64,000 nucleotides of DNA from an uncultured Bacteroides sp. (GCA_900555635.1 USLU01000019.1:1-64000), one strand, 5' to 3'; counted from the stretch's first letter, positions 52,488 through 61,626 are shown. Notes: generated from the letters alone by a model not told the origin. A program made the numbers and translations.

Positions 52488-53648
52488 TTAAGCATGTATT
52501 TTATCCACCGCAAGATTGCCTGCTTGCCATACGGCACGGATATTGAGATTCTTGTCCATGATGAGGATATCGGCATCTTTGTCTTTTTGCAGAGAGCCTT
52601 TGCGGTCGAATACTCCCATGATCCGTGCCGGAGTCTCGGAAGCCATGCGCAATGCATCTCCTAATTCAATACCGGCTTTTACCATAGTACGGACAAGTAT
52701 ATCGGTGGTGGCAATGCTGCCTGCCAGTGCCGAACGGTCTGCCAGTTTACATACACCATCTTCTATTATAACACGAGGATCGTTTATTGCTTTGCCTTCA
52801 TTAGCTGTATATGAAAGGGCGTCAGTGACAAGGCAAGTATGTTCTACACCTTTCAGTTTATATGCCAATCTCAGAATAGTAGAAGGCAGATGGATTCCGT
52901 CGGCAATAAGTTCGATGGTCATTCCATCGGTCAGATAAACACTTTCAACCGTACCTTCGTACTTGTATTCCCGGCGTTTGTGGAAGCCCGGCATAGCGTT
53001 ATAGAAGTGGGCTGCATGGGTAAAACCGGCTGCGTATGCCTCTTTGATTCCTTCATATTCCGATTCGGTGTGAGAAGCGGCAACAAGTATTCCTTTTTCA
53101 TGCAGATATCGGGCAAAGTCAAGTGCTCCGGGTAGTTCAGGGGAAGCGTCCCAACGGCGGATGCAGTGGGTACTTTCTACGAGTTCTTTATATTCTTTCT
53201 CGTTAATCTCTTTCACTTGGTCGGCAAACTGCTCGCCTGCCATTTTGGGATTGAGGTATGGACCTTCAATGTGAAGACCAAGCACGGGGCTATTAGGTTC
53301 TGCCATTAACTTTTCACAAATAGTTGTGGCTTCATGTAGTTTGCTGAAGGAAGATGAGGACAGGGTGGGGAAGATACTTGTTGCGCCATGACGCAAATGA
53401 GCTTGAATAGCAGTTTGGAAAGCTTCTTCAGTACATTCGGTAAAGTCGTGTCCACCACCACCATGGGCGTGCATGCAGACAAAGCCGGGTACAATGTACA
53501 TGCCTTTGGCATCAATCAACCGGGCACCGATCAGTGCGAGGTCACAGTTTGTTACTTCAAGGATCTTTTCGTCCCGTATCAGGACTGAACCTTCGTTCAG
53601 CCAACCTTGAGGGGTGAATATTCGCCCGTTTATGATTTGAGTTAACAT
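52488..53648 (-). CDS. nagA: N-acetylglucosamine-6-phosphate deacetylase
   Basis: 386 residues. Removes acetate from GlcNAc-6-phosphate during amino-sugar use. Metal and catalytic motifs of the amidohydrolase family are visible: FVCMHAHGGGGHDFTE, LHIEGPYLNPKMAGEQ (metal Glu), AASHTESEYEGIKEAYAAGF, THAAHFYNAMPGF, ADGIHLPS and LVTDALSY (catalytic Asp). No nagB or transporter for GlcNAc is in the neighbourhood. Confidence 0.93.
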   Translation of the reverse strand: MLTQIINGRIFTPQGWLNEGSVLIRDEKILEVTNCDLALIGARLIDAKGMYIVPGFVCMHAHGGGGHDFTECTEEAFQTAIQAHLRHGATSIFPTLSSSSFSKLHEATTICEKLMAEPNSPVLGLHIEGPYLNPKMAGEQFADQVKEINEKEYKELVESTHCIRRWDASPELPGALDFARYLHEKGILVAASHTESEYEGIKEAYAAGFTHAAHFYNAMPGFHKRREYKYEGTVESVYLTDGMTIELIADGIHLPSTILRLAYKLKGVEHTCLVTDALSYTANEGKAINDPRVIIEDGVCKLADRSALAGSIATTDILVRTMVKAGIELGDALRMASETPARIMGVFDRKGSLQKDKDADILIMDKNLNIRAVWQAGNLAVDKIHA

Positions 53649-53655
53649 TTTTAGA

Positions 53656-53757
53656 TTTATGATTTATGATTTCAGAGTTATGCTTTATGATTTATGATTT
53701 CAGAGTCGTGATTTACACCTTACAACGTTATAAATCATAAATCTAAAATCATAAATC
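53656..53757. repeat. TTTATGATT direct and inverted repeats
   Basis: TTTATGATTTATGATTTCAG plus AGT occurs at 53656-53678 and again at 53684-53706. The inverted copy AAATCATAAATCTAAAATCA lies at 53732-53751. Together they could form an imperfect hairpin between nagA and potD. Confidence 0.7.
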
Positions 53758-53760
53758 TTC

Positions 53761-55083
53761 TTATCTTTTTCGTCTACGATGATGGCGCTGTTTCTGTTTG
53801 TATTTACGTATTTTTCCATACACCAGCCATACAAACAATATGCCGAATACAGCAAATATCAGTAGTACGATTCCTGTGTTGAGATTATCGCCTTTCACGC
53901 GGCTCCACATTTCGAGTACGAGCTCTGTGCGGTCGCCAAAGTCGCGGATCATGGCACAACGTTCCACCACCTTCCTATCAGGGTACTGAACTGTATTGAT
54001 AGGTATGCTGTCTGCTTCCGGACCAAAGAAGTAGCTTAAATCGGCGAACTCTTCAATCGTTGTATCGATCTTTGCTTCCATGATTTCGGGTGTGGCTATG
54101 GCGCTAACGTAACCTATAGCATCCATATTCCGTAAAGCAATTTCGGGTTGGCAAAGGTAGTTTATGAAGTAGCTGGCCGCTTTGACATTGCGTGCATATT
54201 TGGGAATTACCCAACCATCGTACCAAATATTACTTCCTTCACGAGGAACTATATAATCTAAATCGACTCCTACTGCAGCTGCCTCTTCTATAGCCCATAC
54301 GGCATCACCACTCCAAGTCAGGTTAAGAGACGTTTTTCCTTTGGTCATCATCTCTTTGCCGAAGTCAGCTTCCCAACCGGAAATGTTAGGTTTCATGGCT
54401 TTCAGGTATTTCTCGGCGAGGGCTATGGCTTCGGCAGAATTATCATTCATGAGCTGCTCTACCGTAACGGTGCCATCTGCCAACTGCTTGGCGTGAGCGT
54501 AGATTATGGCTGTGCCGTAAGCATCCCGATAGCTATCTTTCATTAAGATTTTGTTCTTGTTTTTAGGTTCCCAAAGACAATGCCAACTGTTGACTTCTTC
54601 TGCGCTAATTAGATTCGTATTATATAAGATACCGGCAGTTCCCCACATATAAGGTACGGCGTAATCTGTGGTAGTACGTCCTGGCTGGCTGGTTTTATTC
54701 AGTTCTTTTTGAATAAAAGGGGAAACATTAGGCAAATAATTCGGAGTTTTGCCAAAATTACGGTTGATAGGGAGCAGAAGATCTTTCTTTAGCATTCGTT
54801 CAATGATATACTCCGAAGGACATACCACATCGAAATCTTCGTGTCCACGTTCTATTTTGGTGAGCATGATTTCGTTGATGTCGAAGATCTGATAGATGAT
54901 GCGGATATCTTCTCCAGTCTGCTGCTTGTACCAAGCTGGGAATTCGGCAAGAACTTCTTCGTCGATGTAATCCCCCCAGTTGTATATCTTCAGTACACGG
55001 CTGCGTTCTTCGCCGGAAGATCCGCAAGAGGCGAATATTCCAATGTAACACAGAAGTAGTAATATGTTAGCTAATCTTTTCAT
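53761..55083 (-). CDS. potD: Polyamine-binding protein with an added C-terminal membrane helix
   Basis: 440 residues. Lipoprotein signal (ILLLCYIGIFASCGSSGEE), then a spermidine/putrescine-binding domain: LKIYNWGDYIDEEVLAEFPA, FDVVCPSEYIIERM, YAVPYMWGTAGILYNTNLIS, GWVIPKYARNVKAASYFINY. It ends in a membrane helix and basic tail (TGIVLLIFAVFGILFVWLVY then GKIRKYKQKQRHHRRRKR, about 405-440), not usual for PotD. The binding domain would thus be tethered at both ends. The last gene of potABCD. Confidence 0.88.
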   Translation of the reverse strand: MKRLANILLLLCYIGIFASCGSSGEERSRVLKIYNWGDYIDEEVLAEFPAWYKQQTGEDIRIIYQIFDINEIMLTKIERGHEDFDVVCPSEYIIERMLKKDLLLPINRNFGKTPNYLPNVSPFIQKELNKTSQPGRTTTDYAVPYMWGTAGILYNTNLISAEEVNSWHCLWEPKNKNKILMKDSYRDAYGTAIIYAHAKQLADGTVTVEQLMNDNSAEAIALAEKYLKAMKPNISGWEADFGKEMMTKGKTSLNLTWSGDAVWAIEEAAAVGVDLDYIVPREGSNIWYDGWVIPKYARNVKAASYFINYLCQPEIALRNMDAIGYVSAIATPEIMEAKIDTTIEEFADLSYFFGPEADSIPINTVQYPDRKVVERCAMIRDFGDRTELVLEMWSRVKGDNLNTGIVLLIFAVFGILFVWLVYGKIRKYKQKQRHHRRRKR

Positions 55084-55129
55084 TCTATATTATTTTTCTC
55101 TGAGGCTTCATGAGCGGGCATTTTTCATA

Positions 55130-55921
55130 TTATTCTTTTTTCGCTCTTTCTGCCCGCTTATTGATAACAATCAGTAATACAAGTACTGTTACGAATATAA
55201 TCACTGACAAGGGGCGCAATTCCGGTGTCAATCCGCCTTTGCGTGCATCAGCATATATATAGGTAGAGAGAGTTTCCAATCCTTCGTTTCCGATGGTGAA
55301 TATCGTTACCGCAAAATCATCAATAGAGAGCGTGAAGGCTAGGATAAAACCGCTTATCATCCCGGGCAATATTTCCGGGAAAATGACCTTGCGCAATGCT
55401 TGAAAAGGAGTTGCTCCTAAGTCAAGAGCCGCCTCATACACATTCTGGTTCATCTTTTTGAGTCGCGGCATTACACTTAGCACTACGTAGGGTGTACAGA
55501 ATGAAATATGCGCTAATACCACCGTTGTGAAGCCTTGCGATATGCCGAAGCTGACAAACAGTAAGAACAATGAAATACCGGTAATGATATCAGCATTCAT
55601 CATAGGAATAGCATTCGCAAAATTCATCACCTGACGTGTACGGGTACGTAAATTGAAAATACCGATAGCTGCAAAACTACCTAAAAGGGTAGATACAGTC
55701 GCCGCAATCATAGCGATGGCGAAAGTATTCCATATCGCACTTATCAGTGAATGATGCATGCCACCTGTGAAGAGAGAGCTGTATAACTTGGTGGAAAATC
55801 CCGTCCAGTTACCCAATACTTTTGCTTCAGTGAACGAGAAAATCATAATAATCAAGATTGGCGAATAGAGTAGGGCTAACAATAACCACAAATAGCCTTT
55901 GGCAAGAATACGTGTCATCAT
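55130..55921 (-). CDS. potC: Spermidine/putrescine ABC permease
   Basis: 263 residues with six membrane helices. The EAA-like coupling motif YEAALDLGATPFQALRKVIF with PEILPGMISGFILAFTLSID is the permease signature. It starts ILAKGYLWLLLALLYSPILI. It overlaps the potB stop by 4 bases (ATGA). Confidence 0.93.
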   Translation of the reverse strand: MMTRILAKGYLWLLLALLYSPILIIMIFSFTEAKVLGNWTGFSTKLYSSLFTGGMHHSLISAIWNTFAIAMIAATVSTLLGSFAAIGIFNLRTRTRQVMNFANAIPMMNADIITGISLFLLFVSFGISQGFTTVVLAHISFCTPYVVLSVMPRLKKMNQNVYEAALDLGATPFQALRKVIFPEILPGMISGFILAFTLSIDDFAVTIFTIGNEGLETLSTYIYADARKGGLTPELRPLSVIIFVTVLVLLIVINKRAERAKKE

Positions 55922-56691
55922 ATCACACCTCCACTCTCATTAGAAGCGCTGTCTTCCTCGTTGGTAAAGAGGATGGTGACGCCGATTAATATCAGCATGA
56001 TAAGCGAGAGCGCTGCACCGTAGTTCCACATTCCGTTATAGATACTTTCTTGTACCGTGGTACCGAATAGCTTGATATTGTTCATCGTCAGCAACTCGGC
56101 AATGGCAAAAGTAGATACCGTTGGCATGAAGACCATAACGATGCCACTCATGATGCCCGGCATAGACAACGGAAGAATGACTTTTCCGAACACCTTCACC
56201 GGATTGGCTCCCAAGTCCTGTGCCGCTTCTATGAGGTTATGATCCATCTTTTGCAAAGTATTATAAATAGGATAAATCATAAAGGGGAGGAAGTTATAGA
56301 CCATACCGAATACCAGTGCACCTTCACCCAATGGCAAGCTCAGGAAGTCGAACAATGCTACAGTAGCCAGTGTGCGTATCAGTATATTCACCCACATGGG
56401 CAGAATAAACAGTACCACCATGGTACGGGAAGTATTGAAACGTTTTTGGCTGAGAATATAGGCGGCAGGATACCCTAATAACAAGCATATCAGTGTCGTA
56501 ATTACTGCAATACCGATAGAATAAACAAACGTGTTCAGCGCCTCGGGGTGCATCATGAACTTGCGGAAGTTGGCGAACGTAAACGTTCCTTCGGCATCTG
56601 TAAAGGCATACAGCACGATAAGTAGCAACGGTACAATAACGAATACTAGCAGAAACAACGCGTAGGGTACCGTCCAGTTGCGTCGGCGCAT
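55918..56691 (-). CDS. potB: Spermidine/putrescine ABC permease
   Basis: 257 residues from MRRRNWTVPYALFLLVFV, six membrane helices, with the coupling motif LIEAAQDLGANPVKVFGKVI and LPLSMPGIMSGIVMVFMPTV. The start is uncertain. The ATG at 56691 follows the potA stop by 16 bases; a GTG at 56718 with an AGGAAG before it, or an ATG at 56745, would overlap potA. The extension would be a cytoplasmic lead that does not change the fold. Confidence 0.88.
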   Translation of the reverse strand: MRRRNWTVPYALFLLVFVIVPLLLIVLYAFTDAEGTFTFANFRKFMMHPEALNTFVYSIGIAVITTLICLLLGYPAAYILSQKRFNTSRTMVVLFILPMWVNILIRTLATVALFDFLSLPLGEGALVFGMVYNFLPFMIYPIYNTLQKMDHNLIEAAQDLGANPVKVFGKVILPLSMPGIMSGIVMVFMPTVSTFAIAELLTMNNIKLFGTTVQESIYNGMWNYGAALSLIMLILIGVTILFTNEEDSASNESGGVI

Positions 56692-56707
56692 AAAGAAATA
56701 AGATAGC

Positions 56708-58114
56708 TTATTGATCACTTCCTTCCTTATTAAGAGATTGAACAATTCGTATATTTTCGGGGGCGATAGTGATACCTACCCGGTCGCCATCATCCCAAAC
56801 GTCGTTGGTATCTACAAAGATGTCTTCGTCCCAATCAGAGAACACGGTCAGGTGATAATGGTTCCCTTTGTAGAGGATGAATTTCACTTCACCTGTCAGT
56901 CGTCCGTCTTCTTCGTTGTCTTCGAGAATGATATTTTGGAAGTCAACTTCTACACGTACAGGTGTTTCGGGCTCTATGTTTTGTACTTCTTTACATTCAA
57001 AAGTGCATCCAAGGAATTCTACATGGGTGGAGTCTATCAGTTTGCCTTCAAATGTATTGCAGGTACGCTCTTTCTTCATAACGTGGATGTCGAAGGGTTT
57101 CACTAACAGACCGACTTCACGTCCGGCTTCAAAGCAGTGGTAATCTTGTACCATCAACTCGTAACCTTCTCGGGTTTGAATCAGCATTTCGTAGTGCACG
57201 CCTTTAAAGATGCAACTGGTCACGGTGCCTGTGAGTTGTGCCGCATCGGAAATGTCGAAAATGTAGATGTCTTCCGGTCTGATAACGACATCTACTTGCG
57301 CCTGCTCACCGAAACCTTCGTCCACACATTCAAATTCGTGCCCTGCAAAGGTGACGAACTTATCGCGTATCATCACACCGTTCAGGATATTGCTTTCGCC
57401 GATAAAGTCGGCTACGAACGAGTTGATGGGTTCGTTGTATATGTCTATCGGTGTGCCGATTTGCTGTATCTTTCCTTCGCTCATCACTACGATGGTATCG
57501 CTCAGCGTAAGGGCTTCTTCCTGGTCGTGGGTTACATAGACAAAGGTGATGCCGAGTGACTTGTGCATAGCCTTCAATTCCATTTGCATGTCCTTACGCA
57601 TTTTCAGGTCGAGGGCGGCGAGGGGTTCGTCAAGCAGCAACACTTCCGGTTCGTTCACGATAGCACGTGCAATGGCAACACGTTGCTGTTGGCCGCCGGA
57701 GAGTGAATCTACATCCCGGTCCTCATAATCGGTCATGCCTACCATGCGCAATGCTTGCTTCACTTTCTTCTCGATGGTAGTAGCCGGCATCTTCTTCAGT
57801 TTCAGTCCGAAGGCGATGTTGTTGAATACATTGAGATGGGGAAATAGGGCGTATTTTTGGAACACGGTGTTCACGGGACGTTGATGCGGCGGCGTTTGCG
57901 TGATGTCCTTTCCGGCAATGGTGATAACTCCTTCCGAAGCTGTTTGGAAGCCTGCGATAAGACGTAGCAACGTTGTCTTTCCGCAACCGGATGGTCCCAA
58001 TATGGTTACAAACTCGCCCTTACGGACAGACAAATTTACATCATTCAGTACAGCTTTATCTCCAAAGAATTTCGATACGTGCTCTACACCGATAATGCAG
58101 TCGGACTTTTGCAT
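56708..58114 (-). CDS. potA: Polyamine ABC transporter ATPase
   Basis: 468 residues, longer than the roughly 380 of typical PotA. Walker A (GPSGCGKTTLLRLIAG), Q-loop (VFQKYALFPHL), signature (LSGGQQQRVAIARAIVNEP), Walker B (VLLLDEPLAALD) and H-loop (FVYVTHDQEEAL). The C-terminal TOBE region (from about 240) seems duplicated: FKGVHYEMLIQTREG YELM and later LYKGNHYHLTVFSDWDED are similar. The second TOBE copy explains the length. First gene of potABCD. Confidence 0.94.
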   Translation of the reverse strand: MQKSDCIIGVEHVSKFFGDKAVLNDVNLSVRKGEFVTILGPSGCGKTTLLRLIAGFQTASEGVITIAGKDITQTPPHQRPVNTVFQKYALFPHLNVFNNIAFGLKLKKMPATTIEKKVKQALRMVGMTDYEDRDVDSLSGGQQQRVAIARAIVNEPEVLLLDEPLAALDLKMRKDMQMELKAMHKSLGITFVYVTHDQEEALTLSDTIVVMSEGKIQQIGTPIDIYNEPINSFVADFIGESNILNGVMIRDKFVTFAGHEFECVDEGFGEQAQVDVVIRPEDIYIFDISDAAQLTGTVTSCIFKGVHYEMLIQTREGYELMVQDYHCFEAGREVGLLVKPFDIHVMKKERTCNTFEGKLIDSTHVEFLGCTFECKEVQNIEPETPVRVEVDFQNIILEDNEEDGRLTGEVKFILYKGNHYHLTVFSDWDEDIFVDTNDVWDDGDRVGITIAPENIRIVQSLNKEGSDQ

Positions 58115-58200
58115 AAGCGTTTTTAGAGTTTACTCAAACGAATTTAATGAATCACTGCTTTTATGAAGAAAACTTAAAGAGCCTTTCAATAAAAGCGGTG

Positions 58201-58208
58201 CAAAGTTA
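58201..58208 (-). promoter_or_regulatory. -7 element of potABCD
   Basis: Minus-strand TAACTTTG matches TAnnTTTG; no good -33 box at the normal spacing. It would give a leader of about 80 bases before potA. Confidence 0.4.
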
Positions 58209-58226
58209 TATAATTTCTTGGGATTT

Positions 58227-58257
58227 TTTGTCATAGGAGAATTAAATGATAATTTTG
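58227..58257 (+). promoter_or_regulatory. Promoter of the short-chain dehydrogenase gene
   Basis: TTTG (58227-58230), a 19-nt spacer and TAATTTTG (58250-58257) match the consensus, 25 bases before the ATG at 58283. Confidence 0.7.
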
Positions 58258-58282
58258 CAGCATCTAGTCTAAGAATTATAAT

Positions 58283-59047
58283 ATGGAAAAGAAAATTGTA
58301 CTTATCACCGGTGCCTCTTCCGGCATAGGCGAAGGTTGTGCACGCAAGTTCGCTATGAATGGCTACCGCCTTATCCTGAATGGTCGTAACGTAGAGAAAC
58401 TGAACTCTGTAAAAAGAGAATTGGAAGAAAACTATCATGCGGACATTTATCTGCTTCCTTTTGATGTTCGTGATCGTGCGGCTGCTAAAGCTGCTTTAGA
58501 TTCTTTGCCCACCGAATGGAAAAGTATTGATATCCTGATAAACAATGCCGGCCTCGTGATCGGTATGGATAAGGAGCATGAAGGAAATCTTGACGAATGG
58601 GATGTGGTGATTGATACCGATGTGAAAGCGCTTCTTGCCATGACTCGTCTGGTTGTTCCCGGTATGGTGGAACGTGGATGCGGGCATGTAATCAATATGG
58701 GCTCTATTGCCGGAGATTATGCGTATCCGGGTGGCAGTGTGTACTGTGCCGCTAAAGCTGCCGTCAAAGCACTTTCTGACGGACTTCGTATCGACTTGGT
58801 AGATACTCCTGTAAGAGTAACCAATATCAAACCCGGGTTGGTAGAGACAAACTTCTCTGTAGTACGTTTCCGTGGTGATAAAGAGGCTGCGGATAATGTA
58901 TATAAAGGAATACGTCCGCTCAATGGGGATGATATTGCTGAGGTGGTTTACTTTGCCGCCGCTGTACCGGAGCATATCCAGATAGCTGAAGTATTGGTGA
59001 TGCCTACCAATCAGGCTACAGGAACGATTACTTATAAAAAGAAATAA
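58283..59047 (+). CDS. Short-chain dehydrogenase/reductase (YdfG-like)
   Basis: 254 residues. NAD(P)-binding TGASSGIGEGCARKFAMNGY, NNAGLV, GSIAG (catalytic Ser), then YCAAKAAVKALSDGLR (Tyr-x-x-x-Lys) and the C-terminal IKPGLVETNFSVVRF. It resembles YdfG-type 3-hydroxy acid/serine dehydrogenases (FAAAVPEHIQIAEVLVMPTN at the end). Exact substrate unknown. Single-gene unit. Confidence 0.88.
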   Translation: MEKKIVLITGASSGIGEGCARKFAMNGYRLILNGRNVEKLNSVKRELEENYHADIYLLPFDVRDRAAAKAALDSLPTEWKSIDILINNAGLVIGMDKEHEGNLDEWDVVIDTDVKALLAMTRLVVPGMVERGCGHVINMGSIAGDYAYPGGSVYCAAKAAVKALSDGLRIDLVDTPVRVTNIKPGLVETNFSVVRFRGDKEAADNVYKGIRPLNGDDIAEVVYFAAAVPEHIQIAEVLVMPTNQATGTITYKKK

Positions 59048-59094
59048 ACGGTCTCTTGTGAGGTTATGTCAAAACTCCAATAAGCCTATCATTC

Positions 59095-59171
59095 TGTCAT
59101 GCTGAGCGTAGTCGAAGCATCTCCTCTCTATGTGAATGGAGAAGAGATCCTTCGACAAGCTCAGGATGACA
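59095..59171. repeat. Palindromic intergenic repeat
   Basis: TGTCATGCTGAGCGTAGTCG followed by AAGCATCTC (left) and GAGATCCTTCGACAAGCTCA followed by GGATGACA (right) form an imperfect hairpin. This TGCTGAGC...CTTCGAC...GATGACA type recurs in many Bacteroidetes genomes. It lies between two convergent genes and may act as a terminator. Confidence 0.75.
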
Positions 59172-59214
59172 TTGCGTACTGATAGTGAATTTTACTTTTG
59201 AAGTGCCCCCTCAA

Positions 59215-60219
59215 TTAGAAGTCTTTGCTGAAAACTTCATTAATCATTAAATAATATCCTTTCCCCCTCACAGTAACCAATTGGTATTTGGGAAATTCTT
59301 TCAGTATTTTTCTGATGGCTTTTATATGAGCGTCAATCTTCTCGTTGGCATTATCATCTGTAGGCCAAAAGTTCTGCTTGATAACTTCACGATCAACGCA
59401 AGTCCCAGCATTTTTGTAAAATATATCCAGTAACATTAAATCGAGCTTCTGAATGGTGCATGCCTTTCCGTTGATATGGAGTTCTTGCTTTTCAAGATCT
59501 ATCTCTATTCCTTCGGGAGAGGAGAGCAGATCTTCTTTTTTTATAGATTTCTTCTTTTTGCTATAATAATAAAAGAATAGCCCGGATATCAGCAGCATAA
59601 AACCAGCAAACCACCATACGGAATTATCTATATGCCTGATTACTGTGAAGAATTTATAATCTACCCATGCCTGTACCCTGATGTTTCCGGTGATGTCTAA
59701 GCTATATCGGGGCGTGCAGTAAGCTGATGCAGGCACAATAGAGTCGCAGTGACTGAAGCGTGGGGGATTCTCCGAGTAATATACAACACCTGTTTTGCCG
59801 GTTATTTCATGTTTTGCTAAGAAAACTTGGAAGAGAGAATCCAGCTCATCCACCTTTATGGGATATATCTGCGAGAAGATATATTCATTTATCAAGCGTT
59901 TCCCCGTTTCTCCATCCAGACTATCTTTGAGGGTGATTATGGTATTTCCTTTCCTACTTTTAAATATCACTTTCTTTACTTTACCTTCTGTGGCAGGGGT
60001 AATGATGTATCTCATAACATCATATCTCAAGGACTCAGGTCTTGCGTATGACATATAAAGCAATCTGTTATTGTAGTTCTTGTTGACGGCTTCCTTGAAA
60101 GCGTTGTCGATATCCTGTTTTATTTGTTTTGTTCCGCTGTGTAAGGAGATGAGTAGAGTAAACAGAATAAAGAGAATGCCGCTTGTTATAATGATGATAT
60201 GTATTTTCTTTTCACTCAT
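59215..60219 (-). CDS. ToxR-like transmembrane winged-helix regulator
   Basis: 334 residues. One membrane helix near the N-terminus (IIIITSGILFILFTLLISLH), a periplasmic domain of about 180 residues and a second helix (WWFAGFMLLISGLFFYYY). Then comes a cytoplasmic OmpR/ToxR-type winged helix (GIEIDLEKQELHINGKACTI, KLDLMLLDIFYKNAG, KIDAHIKAIRKILKEF, LVTVRGKGYYLM). There is no receiver domain, so the signal is probably sensed directly in the periplasm. Start 60219 is chosen; the in-frame ATG at 60276 lies upstream of a -7 box (minus-strand TACTTTTG, 60239-60246). It is divergent from the thioredoxin-like gene. Confidence 0.85.
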   Translation of the reverse strand: MSEKKIHIIIITSGILFILFTLLISLHSGTKQIKQDIDNAFKEAVNKNYNNRLLYMSYARPESLRYDVMRYIITPATEGKVKKVIFKSRKGNTIITLKDSLDGETGKRLINEYIFSQIYPIKVDELDSLFQVFLAKHEITGKTGVVYYSENPPRFSHCDSIVPASAYCTPRYSLDITGNIRVQAWVDYKFFTVIRHIDNSVWWFAGFMLLISGLFFYYYSKKKKSIKKEDLLSSPEGIEIDLEKQELHINGKACTIQKLDLMLLDIFYKNAGTCVDREVIKQNFWPTDDNANEKIDAHIKAIRKILKEFPKYQLVTVRGKGYYLMINEVFSKDF

Positions 60220-60238
60220 ATAATTGTGTATTTCTCTG

Positions 60239-60246
60239 CAAAAGTA
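60239..60246 (-). promoter_or_regulatory. -7 element of the ToxR-like regulator gene
   Basis: Minus-strand TACTTTTG matches TAnnTTTG and lies 20 bases before the ATG at 60219. Confidence 0.5.
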
Positions 60247-60393
60247 AGGATTTTGTAGGGATACCTCCTTCTGCAATCTGAATTATTTCTGAAAAGCGAG
60301 AGTTCAGAAAGAGTTCAGGTGAATAATTTGTCGGTATAGGGGCTTTTCTACTTTATTTGCGTACTGTTTCACAAATGGATAAAACAAATTATT

Positions 60394-61626
60394 ATGAAAA
60401 CAAAACTAATTGTTCTTGTTCCCTTTCTTGTTCTTTTTCTAGCATCCACTGTATTTGCGGATTGCCGTTATGATAACGAGAATAAGGAAGCTATTATGAA
60501 AAAGGCGTTGAACAACCTTGAAAAGATTGAAAATGCAAGCTATTGCACTTTTAGACAATTTTGGCTATCGGGTGACACTATCGCTAGTGACTACCATCAG
60601 TTGATACGTGAATACAACAATCCTCAGGATTCAACCATCGGAGCCAGCTTTGTGTGGTGGAATGCGGAGGATACCACAAAAGTGGAAGGCTCTTATGACG
60701 GTATTTATCATGTGTCCATGTGGCATGAGCACCGGGGCGCCATAATCGATGACTTTAAAAGCCGCAACCTTCCTTTCAGGACGATATCGCCTCCGTTCTT
60801 CAATTATACGAAGAGTATTCTCCGATATGCTTTGACTACTTCGGACAGTATTTCCATCGAATGGGAGGATACTGCTGACGCTTATCATTTTAAGATGACT
60901 ATCCATGAAGATAAGCAGGTGGAGTTCCACGGAAAAGCCTGCTACATGCCCGAAAATCCTTATATCAATGGAGACCCTACTTCTATTTATGAATTGTGGA
61001 TAGACAAAAAGACCTATCTTCCTAATAAAGTACGTCGGGAAATGTCCACTAACACTTCTGAAACCACGTGCTTGAATCCGGAATTGAATAAACTTTCAAC
61101 CAGTTCTATTCGTGCTACCGACTATATTCCTGATGGTTATGAAGTTCGTAAATATGGTGAGAAGCGTAAGGATAAGTCAACTTCTACTTTGTTGGGCAAG
61201 AAAGCGCCGGAATGGTTGCTGAATGACATGAATGGACACCCGGTATCACTTGCTGACCTCAAAAGCAAAGTCCTGCTAATTAACTTCACCGGCATTGGTT
61301 GCGGCCCATGTAGAGTTGCAATTCCTTTTCTGAATGGCTTGAAAGACCTTTTTTCTATCGAAGATTGTAGTGTGGTGTCTGTAGAAAGTTGGGGAAATAA
61401 GTTACATTCCTTGCGCGTCTATGCTGATAAAAATCAGATAAATTATCAATTTCTAGAAGGTAATGATACTATTATCAAAGACTACTTGGATGGTAATCGT
61501 GGCGTTCCCGTTTTCTTTATTCTTGATGAGACTCGTATTATTAAGAAAATAGTTAATGGGTACAATCGTGAAACGACCGGACAAGAACTAATTCAAGCTA
61601 TCAAAGAAGCATTACGTTCGAACTGA
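60394..61626 (+). CDS. Exported thioredoxin-like (TlpA/AhpC-TSA) protein
   Basis: 410 residues with a signal peptide (LIVLVPFLVLFLASTVFA). The C-terminal domain (about 266-410) is thioredoxin-like: GKKAPEWLLNDMNGHPVSLA, then LLINFTGIGCGPCRVAIPFL with the redox pair Cys303-Gly-Pro-Cys306, and GVPVFFILDE with the cis-Pro. The N-terminal 240 residues (SYCTFRQFWLSGDTIASDYH, EVRKYGEK) have no motif that I recognise. It likely reduces or handles thiols in the periplasm. The divergent ToxR-like regulator is an obvious candidate controller. Confidence 0.85.
   Translation: MKTKLIVLVPFLVLFLASTVFADCRYDNENKEAIMKKALNNLEKIENASYCTFRQFWLSGDTIASDYHQLIREYNNPQDSTIGASFVWWNAEDTTKVEGSYDGIYHVSMWHEHRGAIIDDFKSRNLPFRTISPPFFNYTKSILRYALTTSDSISIEWEDTADAYHFKMTIHEDKQVEFHGKACYMPENPYINGDPTSIYELWIDKKTYLPNKVRREMSTNTSETTCLNPELNKLSTSSIRATDYIPDGYEVRKYGEKRKDKSTSTLLGKKAPEWLLNDMNGHPVSLADLKSKVLLINFTGIGCGPCRVAIPFLNGLKDLFSIEDCSVVSVESWGNKLHSLRVYADKNQINYQFLEGNDTIIKDYLDGNRGVPVFFILDETRIIKKIVNGYNRETTGQELIQAIKEALRSN

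Noticed and set aside
58130..58438. Minus-strand frame overlapping the short-chain dehydrogenase start
   Set aside because: It lies antisense to a clear enzyme gene and its promoter; no family pattern.
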